Source: Ramlibacter sp. (GTDB lineage Bacteria > Pseudomonadota > Gammaproteobacteria > Burkholderiales > Burkholderiaceae_C). Taken from it: DNA of 34,291 nucleotides. Shown here piece after piece: positions 8,823 to 19,285 of this stretch (position 1 is its first letter; each line of letters starts with the position of its first letter). The notes under the pieces are model-generated. The model was not told where the DNA came from, ran no database searches, and worked only from the letters and a program-made list of their open reading frames with translations. The DNA lies in NCBI GenBank assembly GCA_028291885.1, contig JAQGNJ010000267.1, positions 1 to 34,291 of the forward strand, in the 5' to 3' direction. A program made the position numbers and the translations under genes.

Positions 8823-10040
8823 TCAGGCTCCCTGGGCCGCGGCCGTGCGCACGATCGGCCCCTCGCGCACCGGCAGGTTCACCAGCGCCGCGAACACGCC
8901 CAGCGCGATCGAGAGATACCAGACGATGTCGTAGCTGCCGGTGCGGTCGTACAGCAGGCCGCCGAGCCAGACGCCGAGGAAGGAGCCGATCTGGTGGCTG
9001 AAGAAGACGAATCCGCCGAGCATCGACAGGTGGGCCACGCCGAAGATGCCGGCCACCGAGGCGCTCGTCACCGGCACCGTGGAAAGCCACAGCAGGCCCA
9101 TCACGGCGGAGAAGATGTAGACCGAGAGCGGCGTCAGCGGCGCCAGCAGGAACAAGGTGATCGCAACCGAGCGCGCCAGGTAGATGAAGGCCAGGATCTT
9201 GCGCTTGGCCAGCTTCTGCGCCATGGTGCCGGCGATGTAGGTGCCGAACACGTTGAACAGGCCGATCAGCGCCAGAGCGTGGCTCGCCACCTGGGGCGAC
9301 AGGCCCTTGTCCTTCAGGTAGCTGGGCATGTGGACGCCGATGAACACCACCTGGAAGCCGCAGACGAAGTAGCCCGCCATCAGCATCTGGAAGCTGGGGT
9401 ACTTGAAGGCTTCTCGCAGCGCCTGCACGATGGTCTGCTCGCGCCTGGGCGCGGCGGCGCCGCCGAAGCCCGGCTCGCGCAGGCCGAAGGCGAGCGGCGC
9501 GATCAGCAGCACCAGCAGGCTGAGCGTGACCAGGGCCTGCTGCCAGCCGAGGCTGGAAATCAGCAAGCCTTCCACCGGCACCATCAGGAACTGGCCGAAC
9601 GATCCCGCCGCGGCCGCGACGCCCATCGCCCACGAGCGTTTGGCGGGGTCGATCTGGCGGCCGATGATGCCGTAGATGACGGCGTAGGTCGTGCCGGCCT
9701 GGGCCGCGCCGATCAGCATGCCTGTCGTCAGGGTGAAGAGCATGACGGTGGGCGCCAGCGCCATGCCGGCGAGGCCGGCAGCGTAGAGCAGGGCGCCCAC
9801 GAAGATCACGCGGAAGGCGCCGAATCGGTCCGCCACCATGCCGGCAAAGATGCCGAAGCAGCCCCAGGCCAGGTTCTGGATCGCGATGGCGAAGGCGAAG
9901 TTCTCGCGGGTCCAGCCCTGCGCCTGCGTGATCGGCTGCAGCCACAGGCCGAAGCCGTGGCGGATGCCCATCGAGAGCGTGACGATCGCGGCGCCGCAGA
10001 CGAGGACCTGCGCCGTGGAAAGGGTGCGTTCGGATTGCAT
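8823..10040 (-). CDS. MFS transporter
   Basis: Major facilitator carrier of 405 residues with about twelve predicted membrane segments in two six-helix halves joined by a cytoplasmic loop near residues 190-215 (GLREPGFGGAAAPRREQ). The first half has a motif A-like loop (GMVADRFGAFRVIF). The opening SMGIRHGFGLWLQPITQAQG resembles the monocarboxylate/oxalate-formate branch, so an organic acid substrate is plausible but not shown. The start is ATG 10040; the earlier in-frame ATG at 10082 would add 14 residues of Arg-rich sequence. A -10-like TACATT lies only 6 nt upstream of this ATG. It heads the minus-strand series. Confidence 0.9.
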   Translation of the reverse strand: MQSERTLSTAQVLVCGAAIVTLSMGIRHGFGLWLQPITQAQGWTRENFAFAIAIQNLAWGCFGIFAGMVADRFGAFRVIFVGALLYAAGLAGMALAPTVMLFTLTTGMLIGAAQAGTTYAVIYGIIGRQIDPAKRSWAMGVAAAAGSFGQFLMVPVEGLLISSLGWQQALVTLSLLVLLIAPLAFGLREPGFGGAAAPRREQTIVQALREAFKYPSFQMLMAGYFVCGFQVVFIGVHMPSYLKDKGLSPQVASHALALIGLFNVFGTYIAGTMAQKLAKRKILAFIYLARSVAITLFLLAPLTPLSVYIFSAVMGLLWLSTVPVTSASVAGIFGVAHLSMLGGFVFFSHQIGSFLGVWLGGLLYDRTGSYDIVWYLSIALGVFAALVNLPVREGPIVRTAAAQGA

Positions 10041-10046
10041 GCGCTG

Positions 10047-10052
10047 AATGTA
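10047..10052 (-). promoter_or_regulatory. Candidate -10 box for the MFS gene
   Basis: TACATT on the minus strand, ending 6 nt before the ATG at 10040. At the usual 6-7 nt from -10 to transcription start, the mRNA would begin at the start codon itself. No convincing -35 or Shine-Dalgarno is visible. Computed by eye only. Confidence 0.33.
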
Positions 10053-10304
10053 GCCAGAAGACCGCCCGCATGCTCGTCGCATGGCAGCCGGCGCGTTGAA
10101 AGTTTTCGCGGGATCGATGATAGGCCGGCATCAATCGGCTGCCGCCTCGACGGTGCTGTTCTCGGACGACTGCAACGGCACCATCCGCGTGAGCGACGCC
10201 AAGCCCCAGCGATGACGAAGCGCCTGCCGGCGGCCCTTGCGGCTGCTGTCGTGGCGACACGCCTGCGACCTGTATTTGTATCCAGCTGTTCGGCCGCCCG
10301 GGTC

Positions 10305-10310
10305 TACAAT
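10305..10310 (+). promoter_or_regulatory. Candidate -10 box for parE
   Basis: TACAAT (5 of 6 matches to TATAAT) lies 9 nt upstream of the parE ATG at 10320. This implies a leader of two or three nucleotides. The stretch between holds no Shine-Dalgarno. A good -35 at 16-18 bp spacing is not evident; TTGTAT at 10276-10281 is 23 bp away. Confidence 0.42.
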
Positions 10311-10319
10311 CCGCGCAAC

Positions 10320-12287
10320 ATGGCAGTCAAACCTCCCAGCGACTATTCCGAGGGCTCGATCCGGGTCCTGAAGGGCCTGGAGCCCGTCAAGCAGCGGCCC
10401 GGCATGTACACGCGCACGGACAACCCGTTGCACGTCATCCAGGAAGTGCTGGACAACGCGGCCGACGAGGCCCTGGCCGGCCACGGCAAGCGCATCAAGG
10501 TGATCCTGCATGCCGATGGCTCGGTCAGCATCGAGGACGACGGCCGCGGCATCCCGTTCGGCATGCACCCGGAGGAAAACGCACCGGTGCTGGAGCTGGT
10601 CTTCACCCGCCTGCACGCCGGCGGCAAGTTCGACAAGGGCAAGGGCGGCGCCTACAGCTTCTCCGGCGGCCTGCACGGCGTCGGCGTTTCGGTGTCGAAT
10701 GCGCTCGCCAGGCGGCTGGAAGCGACGACGCATCGCGAAGGCATGGTCGCCAAGCTGGTGTTCGAGGGTGGCGACGTCGCCGAGAAACTGCACCTGCGCA
10801 AAGCCGCCGAGGGCGACCGCCGCCAGGGCACGACGGTCCGGGTCTGGGTCGACCCCAAGTACTTCGAGACCCCGCAGCTGCCGATGGCGGAGCTGGCCCA
10901 CCTGCTGCGCAGCAAGGCCGTGTTGATGCCCGGCGTCACCGTCTCGCTGGTCAACGAGAAGACCAGGGAAACCCAGAGCTGGCAATACAAGGGGGGCCTG
11001 CGTGACTACCTGATGCAGACGCTGAACGCCGATCCGGTGATCCCGCTGTTCGAGGGCGAGGGTTTCGCCGACAGCAACGAGAACTTCGCCGAAGGCGAGG
11101 GCGCCTCCTGGTGCGTCGCCTTCACCGAGGACGGCCAGCCGGTGCGCGAGAGTTACGTCAACCTGATCCCGACCAGCGCCGGCGGCACCCACGAAAGCGG
11201 CTTGCGCGACGGCCTGTTCAATGCGGTGAAAAGCTTCATCGAACTGCATTCGCTGCTGCCCAAGGGCGTCAAGCTGCTGCCCGAAGACGTGTTCGCCCGC
11301 GCCTCGTACGTGCTGAGCGCCAAGGTGCTGGACCCGCAGTTCCAGGGCCAGATCAAGGAACGGCTCAATTCGCGCGACGCCGTGCGGCTGGTCTCCAGCT
11401 TCGTGCGGCCGGCTCTCGAACTCTGGCTGAACCAGCACGTGGAATACGGCCGCAAGCTGGCCGAGCTGGCGATCAAGGCGGCGCAGACCCGGCAGAAGGC
11501 CGGCCAGAAGGTGGAAAAGCGCAAGGGCTCCGGCGTCGCCGTGCTGCCCGGCAAGCTGACCGATTGCGAGAGCAAGGACATCAGCCACAACGAGGTCTTC
11601 CTGGTGGAGGGCGACTCCGCCGGCGGCTCGGCCAAGATGGGCCGCGACAAGGAATCGCAGGCTGTGCTGCCGCTGCGCGGCAAGGTGCTCAACACCTGGG
11701 AAGTGGAGCGCGACCGCCTCTTCGCCAACACCGAGATCCACGACATCGCGGTGGCGATCGGCGTCGATCCGCACGGCCCGAACGACAACCCTGACATGAC
11801 GGGCTTGCGCTACGGCAAGGTATGCATCCTGTCGGACGCCGACGTCGACGGCTCGCACATCCAGGTGCTGCTGCTGACCCTGTTCTTCCGCCACTTTCCC
11901 AAGCTGATCGACACCGGCCACCTGTACGTGGCGCGGCCGCCGCTGTACCGGGTGGACGCGCCGGCCCGCGGCAAGAAGCCGGCGTCCAAGAGCTATGCGC
12001 TGGACGAGGGTGAACTCACGGCCATCCTCGACAAGCTGCGCAAGGAAGGCGTGCGCGAAGGCGCCTGGAGCATCAGCCGCTTCAAGGGCCTGGGCGAGAT
12101 GAGCGCGGAACAATTGTGGGAAACCACGCTCAATCCGGATACCCGGCGCCTGCTGCAGATTCAACTGGGTGCGTCCGATTTCCTGCAGACCGAAAACCTG
12201 ATCACCAAACTCATGGGCAAAGGCGAAGCCGCCTCGCGCCGCGAGCTGATGGAACTGCATGGCGACGCCGTGGAAGTCGACATCTAG
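10320..12287 (+). CDS. parE: DNA topoisomerase IV subunit B
   Basis: ATPase subunit of topoisomerase IV, which decatenates daughter chromosomes and relaxes supercoils. The 655-residue product has the GHKL ATPase domain (EVLDNAADEA with Glu42 and Asn46, DDGRGIP at 73-79, GGLHGVGVSVSNAL), the transducer domain, and the TOPRIM domain (VEGDSAGGSAKMGRD and DADVDGSHI). Its length fits ParE rather than the longer GyrB. A matching parC lies 2.7 kb downstream, supporting ParE over GyrB. The start is ATG 10320 (MAVKPPSDYSEGSIRVLKGL); the frame is open far upstream but that stretch lies opposite the MFS gene and is not coding. Upstream there is no ribosome binding site. Confidence 0.96.
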   Translation: MAVKPPSDYSEGSIRVLKGLEPVKQRPGMYTRTDNPLHVIQEVLDNAADEALAGHGKRIKVILHADGSVSIEDDGRGIPFGMHPEENAPVLELVFTRLHAGGKFDKGKGGAYSFSGGLHGVGVSVSNALARRLEATTHREGMVAKLVFEGGDVAEKLHLRKAAEGDRRQGTTVRVWVDPKYFETPQLPMAELAHLLRSKAVLMPGVTVSLVNEKTRETQSWQYKGGLRDYLMQTLNADPVIPLFEGEGFADSNENFAEGEGASWCVAFTEDGQPVRESYVNLIPTSAGGTHESGLRDGLFNAVKSFIELHSLLPKGVKLLPEDVFARASYVLSAKVLDPQFQGQIKERLNSRDAVRLVSSFVRPALELWLNQHVEYGRKLAELAIKAAQTRQKAGQKVEKRKGSGVAVLPGKLTDCESKDISHNEVFLVEGDSAGGSAKMGRDKESQAVLPLRGKVLNTWEVERDRLFANTEIHDIAVAIGVDPHGPNDNPDMTGLRYGKVCILSDADVDGSHIQVLLLTLFFRHFPKLIDTGHLYVARPPLYRVDAPARGKKPASKSYALDEGELTAILDKLRKEGVREGAWSISRFKGLGEMSAEQLWETTLNPDTRRLLQIQLGASDFLQTENLITKLMGKGEAASRRELMELHGDAVEVDI

Positions 12288-12300
12288 ACCGGCAACGACG

Positions 12301-12858
12301 ATGACCGCCGCCAGCTGCGCCAACCCTGCCGCCCGCCCGCAGGCACGGGTGCGCCTGCGGCCGACCATGAGCAGCGACATCGAGTTCGTCCTGACGCTGG
12401 AGGGCGACCCGGCCAACCTGCCCTTCATCACGCCCTGGGAGCGCACACAGCACGAGGCGGCGATCCGCTTTCCCGACTTCCGCCACTTCATCGTCGAAGG
12501 CGGCCCTGGGCTGGACGCCGTCGGCTTCGTCATCCTGATCGGCTGCCGCAGCCAGCACCAGTCGCTGGAACTCAAGCGCATGGTGGTCGGCAACAAGGGC
12601 GCCGGCTATGGCCGCGCCGCGCTGCGGGTGGCCAAGAAGGTGGCTTTCGACGACCTGCACGCGCATCGCCTGTGGCTGGCCGTGAAGGAGGGCAACGGCC
12701 GGGCGCAGGCCCTGTACGACAGCGAGGGCTTTGTCGTCGAAGGGCGGCTGCGCGAGGCGGTGAAGGTGGCGGGCGGATTCGAGTCGCTGGTCGTCATGTC
12801 CATGCTGCAGTCGGAATTCGCCGCACGCCGCGGCCAGGGGCTGGAGATGCACGCATGA
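12301..12858 (+). CDS. GNAT family N-acetyltransferase
   Basis: Acetyl-CoA-dependent acetyltransferase of the RimI/RimJ-like type, 185 residues. The core is recognisable: strand SLELKRMVV, acetyl-CoA loop NKGAGYGRAAL (Q/R-x-x-G-x-G/A type, here with K-G-A-G-Y-G), then the LAVKEGNGRAQALYDSEGF block in which Asn and Tyr line the thiol end. The acceptor is unknown. The start at ATG 12301 lies 13 bp after parE; an ATG at 12363 (MSSDIEFVLTLEG) is a plausible shorter start. Its stop overlaps the next start (ATGA), indicating coupled translation. Confidence 0.85.
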   Translation: MTAASCANPAARPQARVRLRPTMSSDIEFVLTLEGDPANLPFITPWERTQHEAAIRFPDFRHFIVEGGPGLDAVGFVILIGCRSQHQSLELKRMVVGNKGAGYGRAALRVAKKVAFDDLHAHRLWLAVKEGNGRAQALYDSEGFVVEGRLREAVKVAGGFESLVVMSMLQSEFAARRGQGLEMHA

Positions 12859-13709
12859 CGGTGGGTTGCGGTCTCAAGCGCCTGCTGGCCGCCGCGCTGC
12901 TCGTGCTCGGGCTGGTGCCGCTGGCCCGCGCCGACATCTACGGCTACGTCGACGAGAAGGGCGTCGCCCACTTCGCGGCGGAAAAGATCGACGAGCGCTA
13001 CCAGCTGTTCTTTCGCGGCGGCCAGAGTTTCGACACCAGCCAGGGGCTGGCCGCCAGGCCGTCCCCGCAGGCCTCCAGCGCCACGCCGCCGCGGCTGCTG
13101 GCCTTCATCGAAGCTTCGCCCGGCTACAAGCAGGTCCGCCAGCACCTGCGGGACGCGTCCAGCGCGCACGGCATCGACTACGAATTGCTGCAGGCCCTGA
13201 TCGCGACCGAGTCCGGCTTCGATATCGACGCCGTCTCGCCCAAAGGGGCCATCGGCCTGATGCAGGTGCTGCCGGCGACGGCTCAGCGCTACGGCCTCAC
13301 CGGCGACAGCAAGACGCCGCTGCACCGCAAGCTGGTGGACCCTCGCACCAACATCCGCACCGGAACCCGCTACCTGAGCTACCTGCTGCAGCTGTTTCCG
13401 GGCCGGCTGGAGCTTGCGCTGGCCGCCTACAACGCCGGCGAGGGCGCGGTGCAGCGGGCCGGCAACCGCATCCCGAACTACCGCGAGACCCAGAACTACG
13501 TCAAGACGGTGATGCAGCTTTACGGGATGCTCAAGCCGGGGTCGCCGCAGGCAGTCGCCGGCGGAAAGCCGCCCGTGCGCGTGAGGATGGAATTGCCTGG
13601 CGTGACGCACCCGGCCCCGCCGATCGGCGGCGCGGTGGGCCGCGGCAACCTGCCGGGCGGCATGCCGCTCGCGGCGGCCCGCAACCAGGCTGTGCCCGAA
13701 AGTGATTGA
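12855..13709 (+). CDS. Secreted lytic transglycosylase
   Basis: Cleaves the glycan strands of peptidoglycan in the periplasm, forming anhydro-muropeptides. Visible order in 284 residues: signal peptide about 1-26 (LKRLLAAALLVLGLVPLARA), a short DUF4124-like segment (DIYGYVDEKGVAHFAAEKID), a linker, and an SLT domain from about 105 to 225. Catalytic Glu119 lies in ALIATESGFD, followed by SPKGAIGLMQVLP and LALAAYNAGEGAV, all typical of family 1 transglycosylases. A Pro/Gly-rich C-terminal tail follows. It starts with a 4-bp overlap on the acetyltransferase gene, inside the parE-parC interval. Confidence 0.93.
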   Translation: MTVGCGLKRLLAAALLVLGLVPLARADIYGYVDEKGVAHFAAEKIDERYQLFFRGGQSFDTSQGLAARPSPQASSATPPRLLAFIEASPGYKQVRQHLRDASSAHGIDYELLQALIATESGFDIDAVSPKGAIGLMQVLPATAQRYGLTGDSKTPLHRKLVDPRTNIRTGTRYLSYLLQLFPGRLELALAAYNAGEGAVQRAGNRIPNYRETQNYVKTVMQLYGMLKPGSPQAVAGGKPPVRVRMELPGVTHPAPPIGGAVGRGNLPGGMPLAAARNQAVPESD

Positions 13710-13736
13710 GAGCGCCGGTCGGCTTCGCGCTGGACG

Positions 13737-14912
13737 GTGCGGCGCCCGCCTGGGGGGCACGCCCTGATCAGCGCCGTGCCCGTGCTGCACCGCGTCGACG
13801 AACTCGTCGCGCTGAGCCTGCTGGCCGGCGCGCAGGTGATGGTCGTCTGCTTCAGCGTCGTCATGGCCAACGCCTACCGCGAGCGCGCCCTGCTGCTGCA
13901 TGCCGGCGCGACCATCCTGGGCGTGATCGCGACCGGCGTGCTGGTGGGCGGCAGGCCGCTGCTGGCGCAGGTCGCGCTGCTGGCGGCGCTCTCGGTGGCC
14001 GGACTGCAGTTGCGCGACCTGGTTTCGCACGCGGGCGCGGGGCGCAATCCGCGCTTGTGGCTGACGGCGTTCTGCGTCGGCTTGCTGCCGGTCGCGGCGA
14101 TCGCGACGGCCGTGACCGGCTTCAATGTGCTGCTCCTGTGCGTCGCCGCGTGGACGGCCGTGGTCGGCGTCCTGCTGCTGCGCGCCTGGCCGCAAAGCCA
14201 GCCCTGGGCCCTGTGGCTGCTGGTGAGCTGTGCGGCGCTCGCGGGCGGCGCCTCCTGGCTGGGCTGGCGCTCGCTCGACGCGGTGCGCGATTCCGCGCTG
14301 CCGCTGACCGCGTGCCTGACGGCGTGGTCGGCGCTCAATTACCTCACCACCGTCTGGCGCAGCCGCATCTTCAGCGAAACACGGGTGCGGATCGACGCGC
14401 GCAACACGGTCGATCCGCTGACCGGCCTGGCGGCGCCGCTGGTGTTCTACGAACGCGTCCATGCCGTTCGCAACCTGATGCGCCGGTACGGCCACCCGAG
14501 CGTGCTGCTGCTGGCGCACATCGAGAACCTGCATGCCCTGTATTCCGAATTCGGGCCCGAGGTGGCGGAATCGGCCGTGCTGGTCGCCGCCAATCGCATC
14601 CGGCAGGCGCTGGGCGACGGCGACGTGGCCGCGCGCCTGAGCCATTCGCGCATCGGCATGCTGTGCGAAGGCGTGGGCCTGGCCGAGGGCGCCGCCAACT
14701 TCGCCAGCCGCATCCTGGTGGCGGGGCTGAAGGATCCGCTGCCCGCCGCGCCAACCGAGTTCCTGCACTTTCGCCTCGTGCTGGCGCTGGTGCCGGTGAC
14801 GGACGTGGCGCCCAAGACGCTGTTGCAGCGCATGTCGGACTGCCTGGACACGCAGGTGCGCGAAGCCGGCGAGCGCCGGATCGTCACGCTCGGCGAGGAC
14901 GAACTCGCCTGA
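13737..14912 (+). CDS. Membrane protein with degenerate GGDEF domain
   Basis: 391-residue protein: an N-terminal membrane region with about six or seven hydrophobic helices (residues about 18-210), then a GGDEF-like domain from about 222 that opens with the recognisable DPLTGLAAPLVFYERV. Where the diguanylate cyclase signature GG(D/E)EF should stand, the sequence reads RLSHSRIGMLCEG, so the catalytic loop is lost and no RxxD inhibitory site is obvious. It is unlikely to make cyclic-di-GMP; it could bind nucleotide or act as a membrane sensor or scaffold. The start is uncertain: GTG 13737 is given, but GTG 13776 before the first helix is also possible. It lies between the transglycosylase and parC. 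Confidence 0.78.
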   Translation: MRRPPGGHALISAVPVLHRVDELVALSLLAGAQVMVVCFSVVMANAYRERALLLHAGATILGVIATGVLVGGRPLLAQVALLAALSVAGLQLRDLVSHAGAGRNPRLWLTAFCVGLLPVAAIATAVTGFNVLLLCVAAWTAVVGVLLLRAWPQSQPWALWLLVSCAALAGGASWLGWRSLDAVRDSALPLTACLTAWSALNYLTTVWRSRIFSETRVRIDARNTVDPLTGLAAPLVFYERVHAVRNLMRRYGHPSVLLLAHIENLHALYSEFGPEVAESAVLVAANRIRQALGDGDVAARLSHSRIGMLCEGVGLAEGAANFASRILVAGLKDPLPAAPTEFLHFRLVLALVPVTDVAPKTLLQRMSDCLDTQVREAGERRIVTLGEDELA

Positions 14913-14947
14913 TTCACGATTTTTTCCATTTTTGATTTTTTCCTTTT
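14892..14947 (+). promoter_or_regulatory. Stem-loop and T-tracts before parC
   Basis: GGCGAG (14892-14897) and CTCGCC (14904-14909) form a perfect 6-bp stem over the last codons of the preceding gene. Four T-tracts follow at 14920-14925, 14929-14933, 14936-14941 and 14944-14947, in an otherwise GC-rich genome. The first tract begins 10 nt after the stem, too far for a textbook terminator. The tracts form a pyrimidine-rich leader with no Shine-Dalgarno before the parC ATG at 14957. Confidence 0.4.
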
Positions 14948-14956
14948 CCGCAGTTC

Positions 14957-17314
<2,358 letters not shown>

Positions 17315-17476
17315 CGATTCGCCAGGCGGGGCTTTGCTCCGTACACCGAACGATTGGTCTCTTCGATCAAGCAAGTGCCGAAACGCCGGACAGGCAACTG
17401 ACGCCTCCGGTCGGGCGGACTGCGCACCCCAACCGTCGGTGCAGGCCGACAGTAAGGCAGCGGCGAGGAGCCTAGG

Positions 17477-17494
17477 CTGGAGCATCAACTCCAG
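17477..17494. repeat. Inverted repeat upstream of L,D-transpeptidase gene
   Basis: CTGGAG (17477-17482) and CTCCAG (17489-17494) are perfect 6-bp arms with a 6-nt spacer, 10 bp before the ATG at 17505. It could be an operator or an mRNA hairpin near the start codon. The rest of the gap 17315-17504 shows no convincing promoter. Confidence 0.4.
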
Positions 17495-17504
17495 CGAGCC
17501 TCCC

Positions 17505-18569
17505 ATGCAGTACCCGCCTCGTGCATTCTTCCAGCGCCGCCTCGCGGTGGCGCTGCTCTCCCTGGCGTCCACCATCGCGACGCCCTTTGCCGCGTCGCAA
17601 GCGCACGCGGCCGGCCATCGCAAGGCCATCGCGGCGAAGCAGGCGGTCGCGCCTGTTCCCGCCGAAGCCGCCGCCCATGTTTCCCAACTCAACGCCGACG
17701 GCGCGACCCCGCCGCTGGCCAGTGGCTCGCGCGGCGCGGCGGTGGTGCGGGCGCAGATCCTGCTCGATCGCGCCTGGTTCTCGCCGGGCGAGATCGACGG
17801 CATCTTCAGCAGCAACGTGCAGCGCGCGGTGGCCGCGTACCAGCTCTCGCGGGGCCTGCAGACCAGCGGCAGGATCGACGCCGCGACCTGGGCGGCGCTG
17901 CAGGACAACGCGGCGCCGCTGTTCACCGTCTACACGCTGACCGAAGCCGACGTGAACGGCCCCTACGAGAAGCTGCCGGCCGATCCGATGGAGCAGGCCA
18001 GGCTCGCCGCCCTCGGCTACGAGTCGATGCAGGAGGCGCTCGCCGAGAGGTTCCACATGGCGCCCAGGCTGCTGGGCGACCTGAACCGTGGCCGTCCCCT
18101 CGCCGTCGGCGACACGATCCTGGTCGCGGATGTCGCGAGCGCTTCGCAAGCCACCGGCGCGGTTTCCATCCGCATCGACAAGACCGACAAGATGCTCTAT
18201 GTGCTGGGCGCGCAGGACAAGGTGCTCGCCGGCTTTCCGGTGAGCTTCGGCGGCGCGAACGATCCGCTGCCAGTCGGGCGCCTGAAGATCACCAGCGAGA
18301 TCAGGAACCCGCAGTTCACCTACGACCCCAAATTGCTCAAGTCAGCCAAGCCGACCGAGGTGAAGACCCAGCTGCCCGCCGGCCCCAACAATCCGGTCGG
18401 CGTGATGTGGCTGGGCCTGAGCAAGCCGCATGCCGGCATCCATGGCACGAGCGAGCCGGCGCGGATGGCGCGGGTCGACACCAACGGCTGCGTGCGCATG
18501 ACGAACTGGGACGTGCTGCGGCTGGCCAGCCTGGTCAAGCCCGGAGTGCCGGTCGATGTGCAGGACTGA
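17505..18569 (+). CDS. L,D-transpeptidase (YkuD) with peptidoglycan-binding domain
   Basis: Periplasmic enzyme expected to form 3-3 peptide cross-links or attach proteins to peptidoglycan. In 354 residues: signal peptide about 1-36 (RRLAVALLSLASTIATPFAA then SQAHA), a PG_binding_1 domain about 72-132 (GSRGAAVVRAQILLDRAWFS and the AAYQLSRGL helix), a middle region with a LysM-like stretch (AERFHMAPRLLGDLNRGRPL), and the YkuD catalytic domain about 220-352. The active-site block is IHGTSEP (His313) ... VDTNGCVRMTNWDV with nucleophile Cys329 and Arg331. The residues before Gly-Cys are Thr-Asn where Ser-His is usual. The start ATG 17505 gives the signal peptide. Its 3' end overlaps the LytM gene by 14 bp. 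Confidence 0.93.
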   Translation: MQYPPRAFFQRRLAVALLSLASTIATPFAASQAHAAGHRKAIAAKQAVAPVPAEAAAHVSQLNADGATPPLASGSRGAAVVRAQILLDRAWFSPGEIDGIFSSNVQRAVAAYQLSRGLQTSGRIDAATWAALQDNAAPLFTVYTLTEADVNGPYEKLPADPMEQARLAALGYESMQEALAERFHMAPRLLGDLNRGRPLAVGDTILVADVASASQATGAVSIRIDKTDKMLYVLGAQDKVLAGFPVSFGGANDPLPVGRLKITSEIRNPQFTYDPKLLKSAKPTEVKTQLPAGPNNPVGVMWLGLSKPHAGIHGTSEPARMARVDTNGCVRMTNWDVLRLASLVKPGVPVDVQD

Positions 18570-19251
18570 GGTCAGGCACGCGCTCGGCGCGGCGGTGCTC
18601 GCGCTGCTTGCGTCCGCCTGCAGCCGCGAGGCGCCGCGCACCGTGGTGCTCGATCCGGCGACCGGCAGGCCCGCTGTTGTTCCAGCTCCGGCTCAAGCCG
18701 CCCCTGCGCAGCCGGCTGTGATCGCGCCGCCGGCGCCGGCTCCACCGGATGCACCGGCGGCGGCCTCATCGCCGACAGCGGCGGACGGAGCGGCTTTGCT
18801 GGCGGCCCGCCGCCCGATCGTTCCCGTGGAGGGCATGGCGCCGCAGGCGCTGCGGGACAACTACACGCAGGCGCGCGGCGAAGCCCGCCATGAAGCCATC
18901 GACATCATGGCGCCGCGCGGCAGCAAGGTGTTCGCGGTCGACGACGGCAAGCTGGTGAAGCTGTTCAAGAGCGTGCCCGGCGGAATCACCGCCTACCAGT
19001 TCGATCCCCAAGGGCAGCTGGCGTACTACTACGCGCACCTCGATCGCTATGCCGACGGCCTGAAGGAGGGAATGGAGCTCAGGCGCGGCGACCTCGTGGG
19101 CTACGTCGGAAGCAGCGGCAATGCGTCGGCCGACGCGCCGCACCTGCACTTCGCCGTGTTCCGGCTTGGGCCCGGGCGCCAATGGTGGAAGGGCGAGCCG
19201 GTCAATCCCTATCCGGCGCTGCGGACCGGCGGCGTGGCCTCGCCGCGATAG
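18556..19251 (+). CDS. M23 (LytM-type) peptidase lipoprotein
   Basis: Lipid-anchored LytM-domain protein of 231 residues. The type II signal ends in lipobox LASAC with Cys22, followed by a long Pro/Ala-rich spacer (about 30-80). The M23 domain keeps its zinc ligands: His112 and Asp116 in RHEAIDIMAPRG, His196 and His198 in APHLHFAV, with YYAHLD (His161) between. It may therefore be an active endopeptidase, not only an EnvC/NlpD-like amidase activator. The start ATG 18556 lies inside the end of the transpeptidase gene, so the two are translationally coupled; together they suggest a cell-wall remodelling pair. Confidence 0.9.
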   Translation: MCRTEVRHALGAAVLALLASACSREAPRTVVLDPATGRPAVVPAPAQAAPAQPAVIAPPAPAPPDAPAAASSPTAADGAALLAARRPIVPVEGMAPQALRDNYTQARGEARHEAIDIMAPRGSKVFAVDDGKLVKLFKSVPGGITAYQFDPQGQLAYYYAHLDRYADGLKEGMELRRGDLVGYVGSSGNASADAPHLHFAVFRLGPGRQWWKGEPVNPYPALRTGGVASPR

Positions 19252-19285
19252 GAACGAACCCGCGGACCCTGGAAAAATCGCGCGC

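Noticed and set aside
10081-10215. Plus-strand frame of 44 codons (MAAGALKVFAGS...) in the MFS-parE gap
   Set aside because: No ribosome site, no recognisable motif, and it overlaps the region where the divergent MFS promoter is expected. It may be a chance frame.
10276-10310. TTGTAT as the -35 of the parE promoter
   Set aside because: The spacing to TACAAT is 23 bp, outside the workable 16-19 bp range.
8730-10319. Very long in-frame extension upstream of the parE ATG
   Set aside because: It lies opposite the MFS gene, its translation is low-complexity Arg/Gln/Ala/Asp-rich, and the ParE family N-terminus starts at 10320.
17327-17345. GGGGC-TTT-GCTCC stem-loop after parC as a terminator
   Set aside because: The stem is 5 bp with a G-T pair and no T-tract follows; too weak to annotate.
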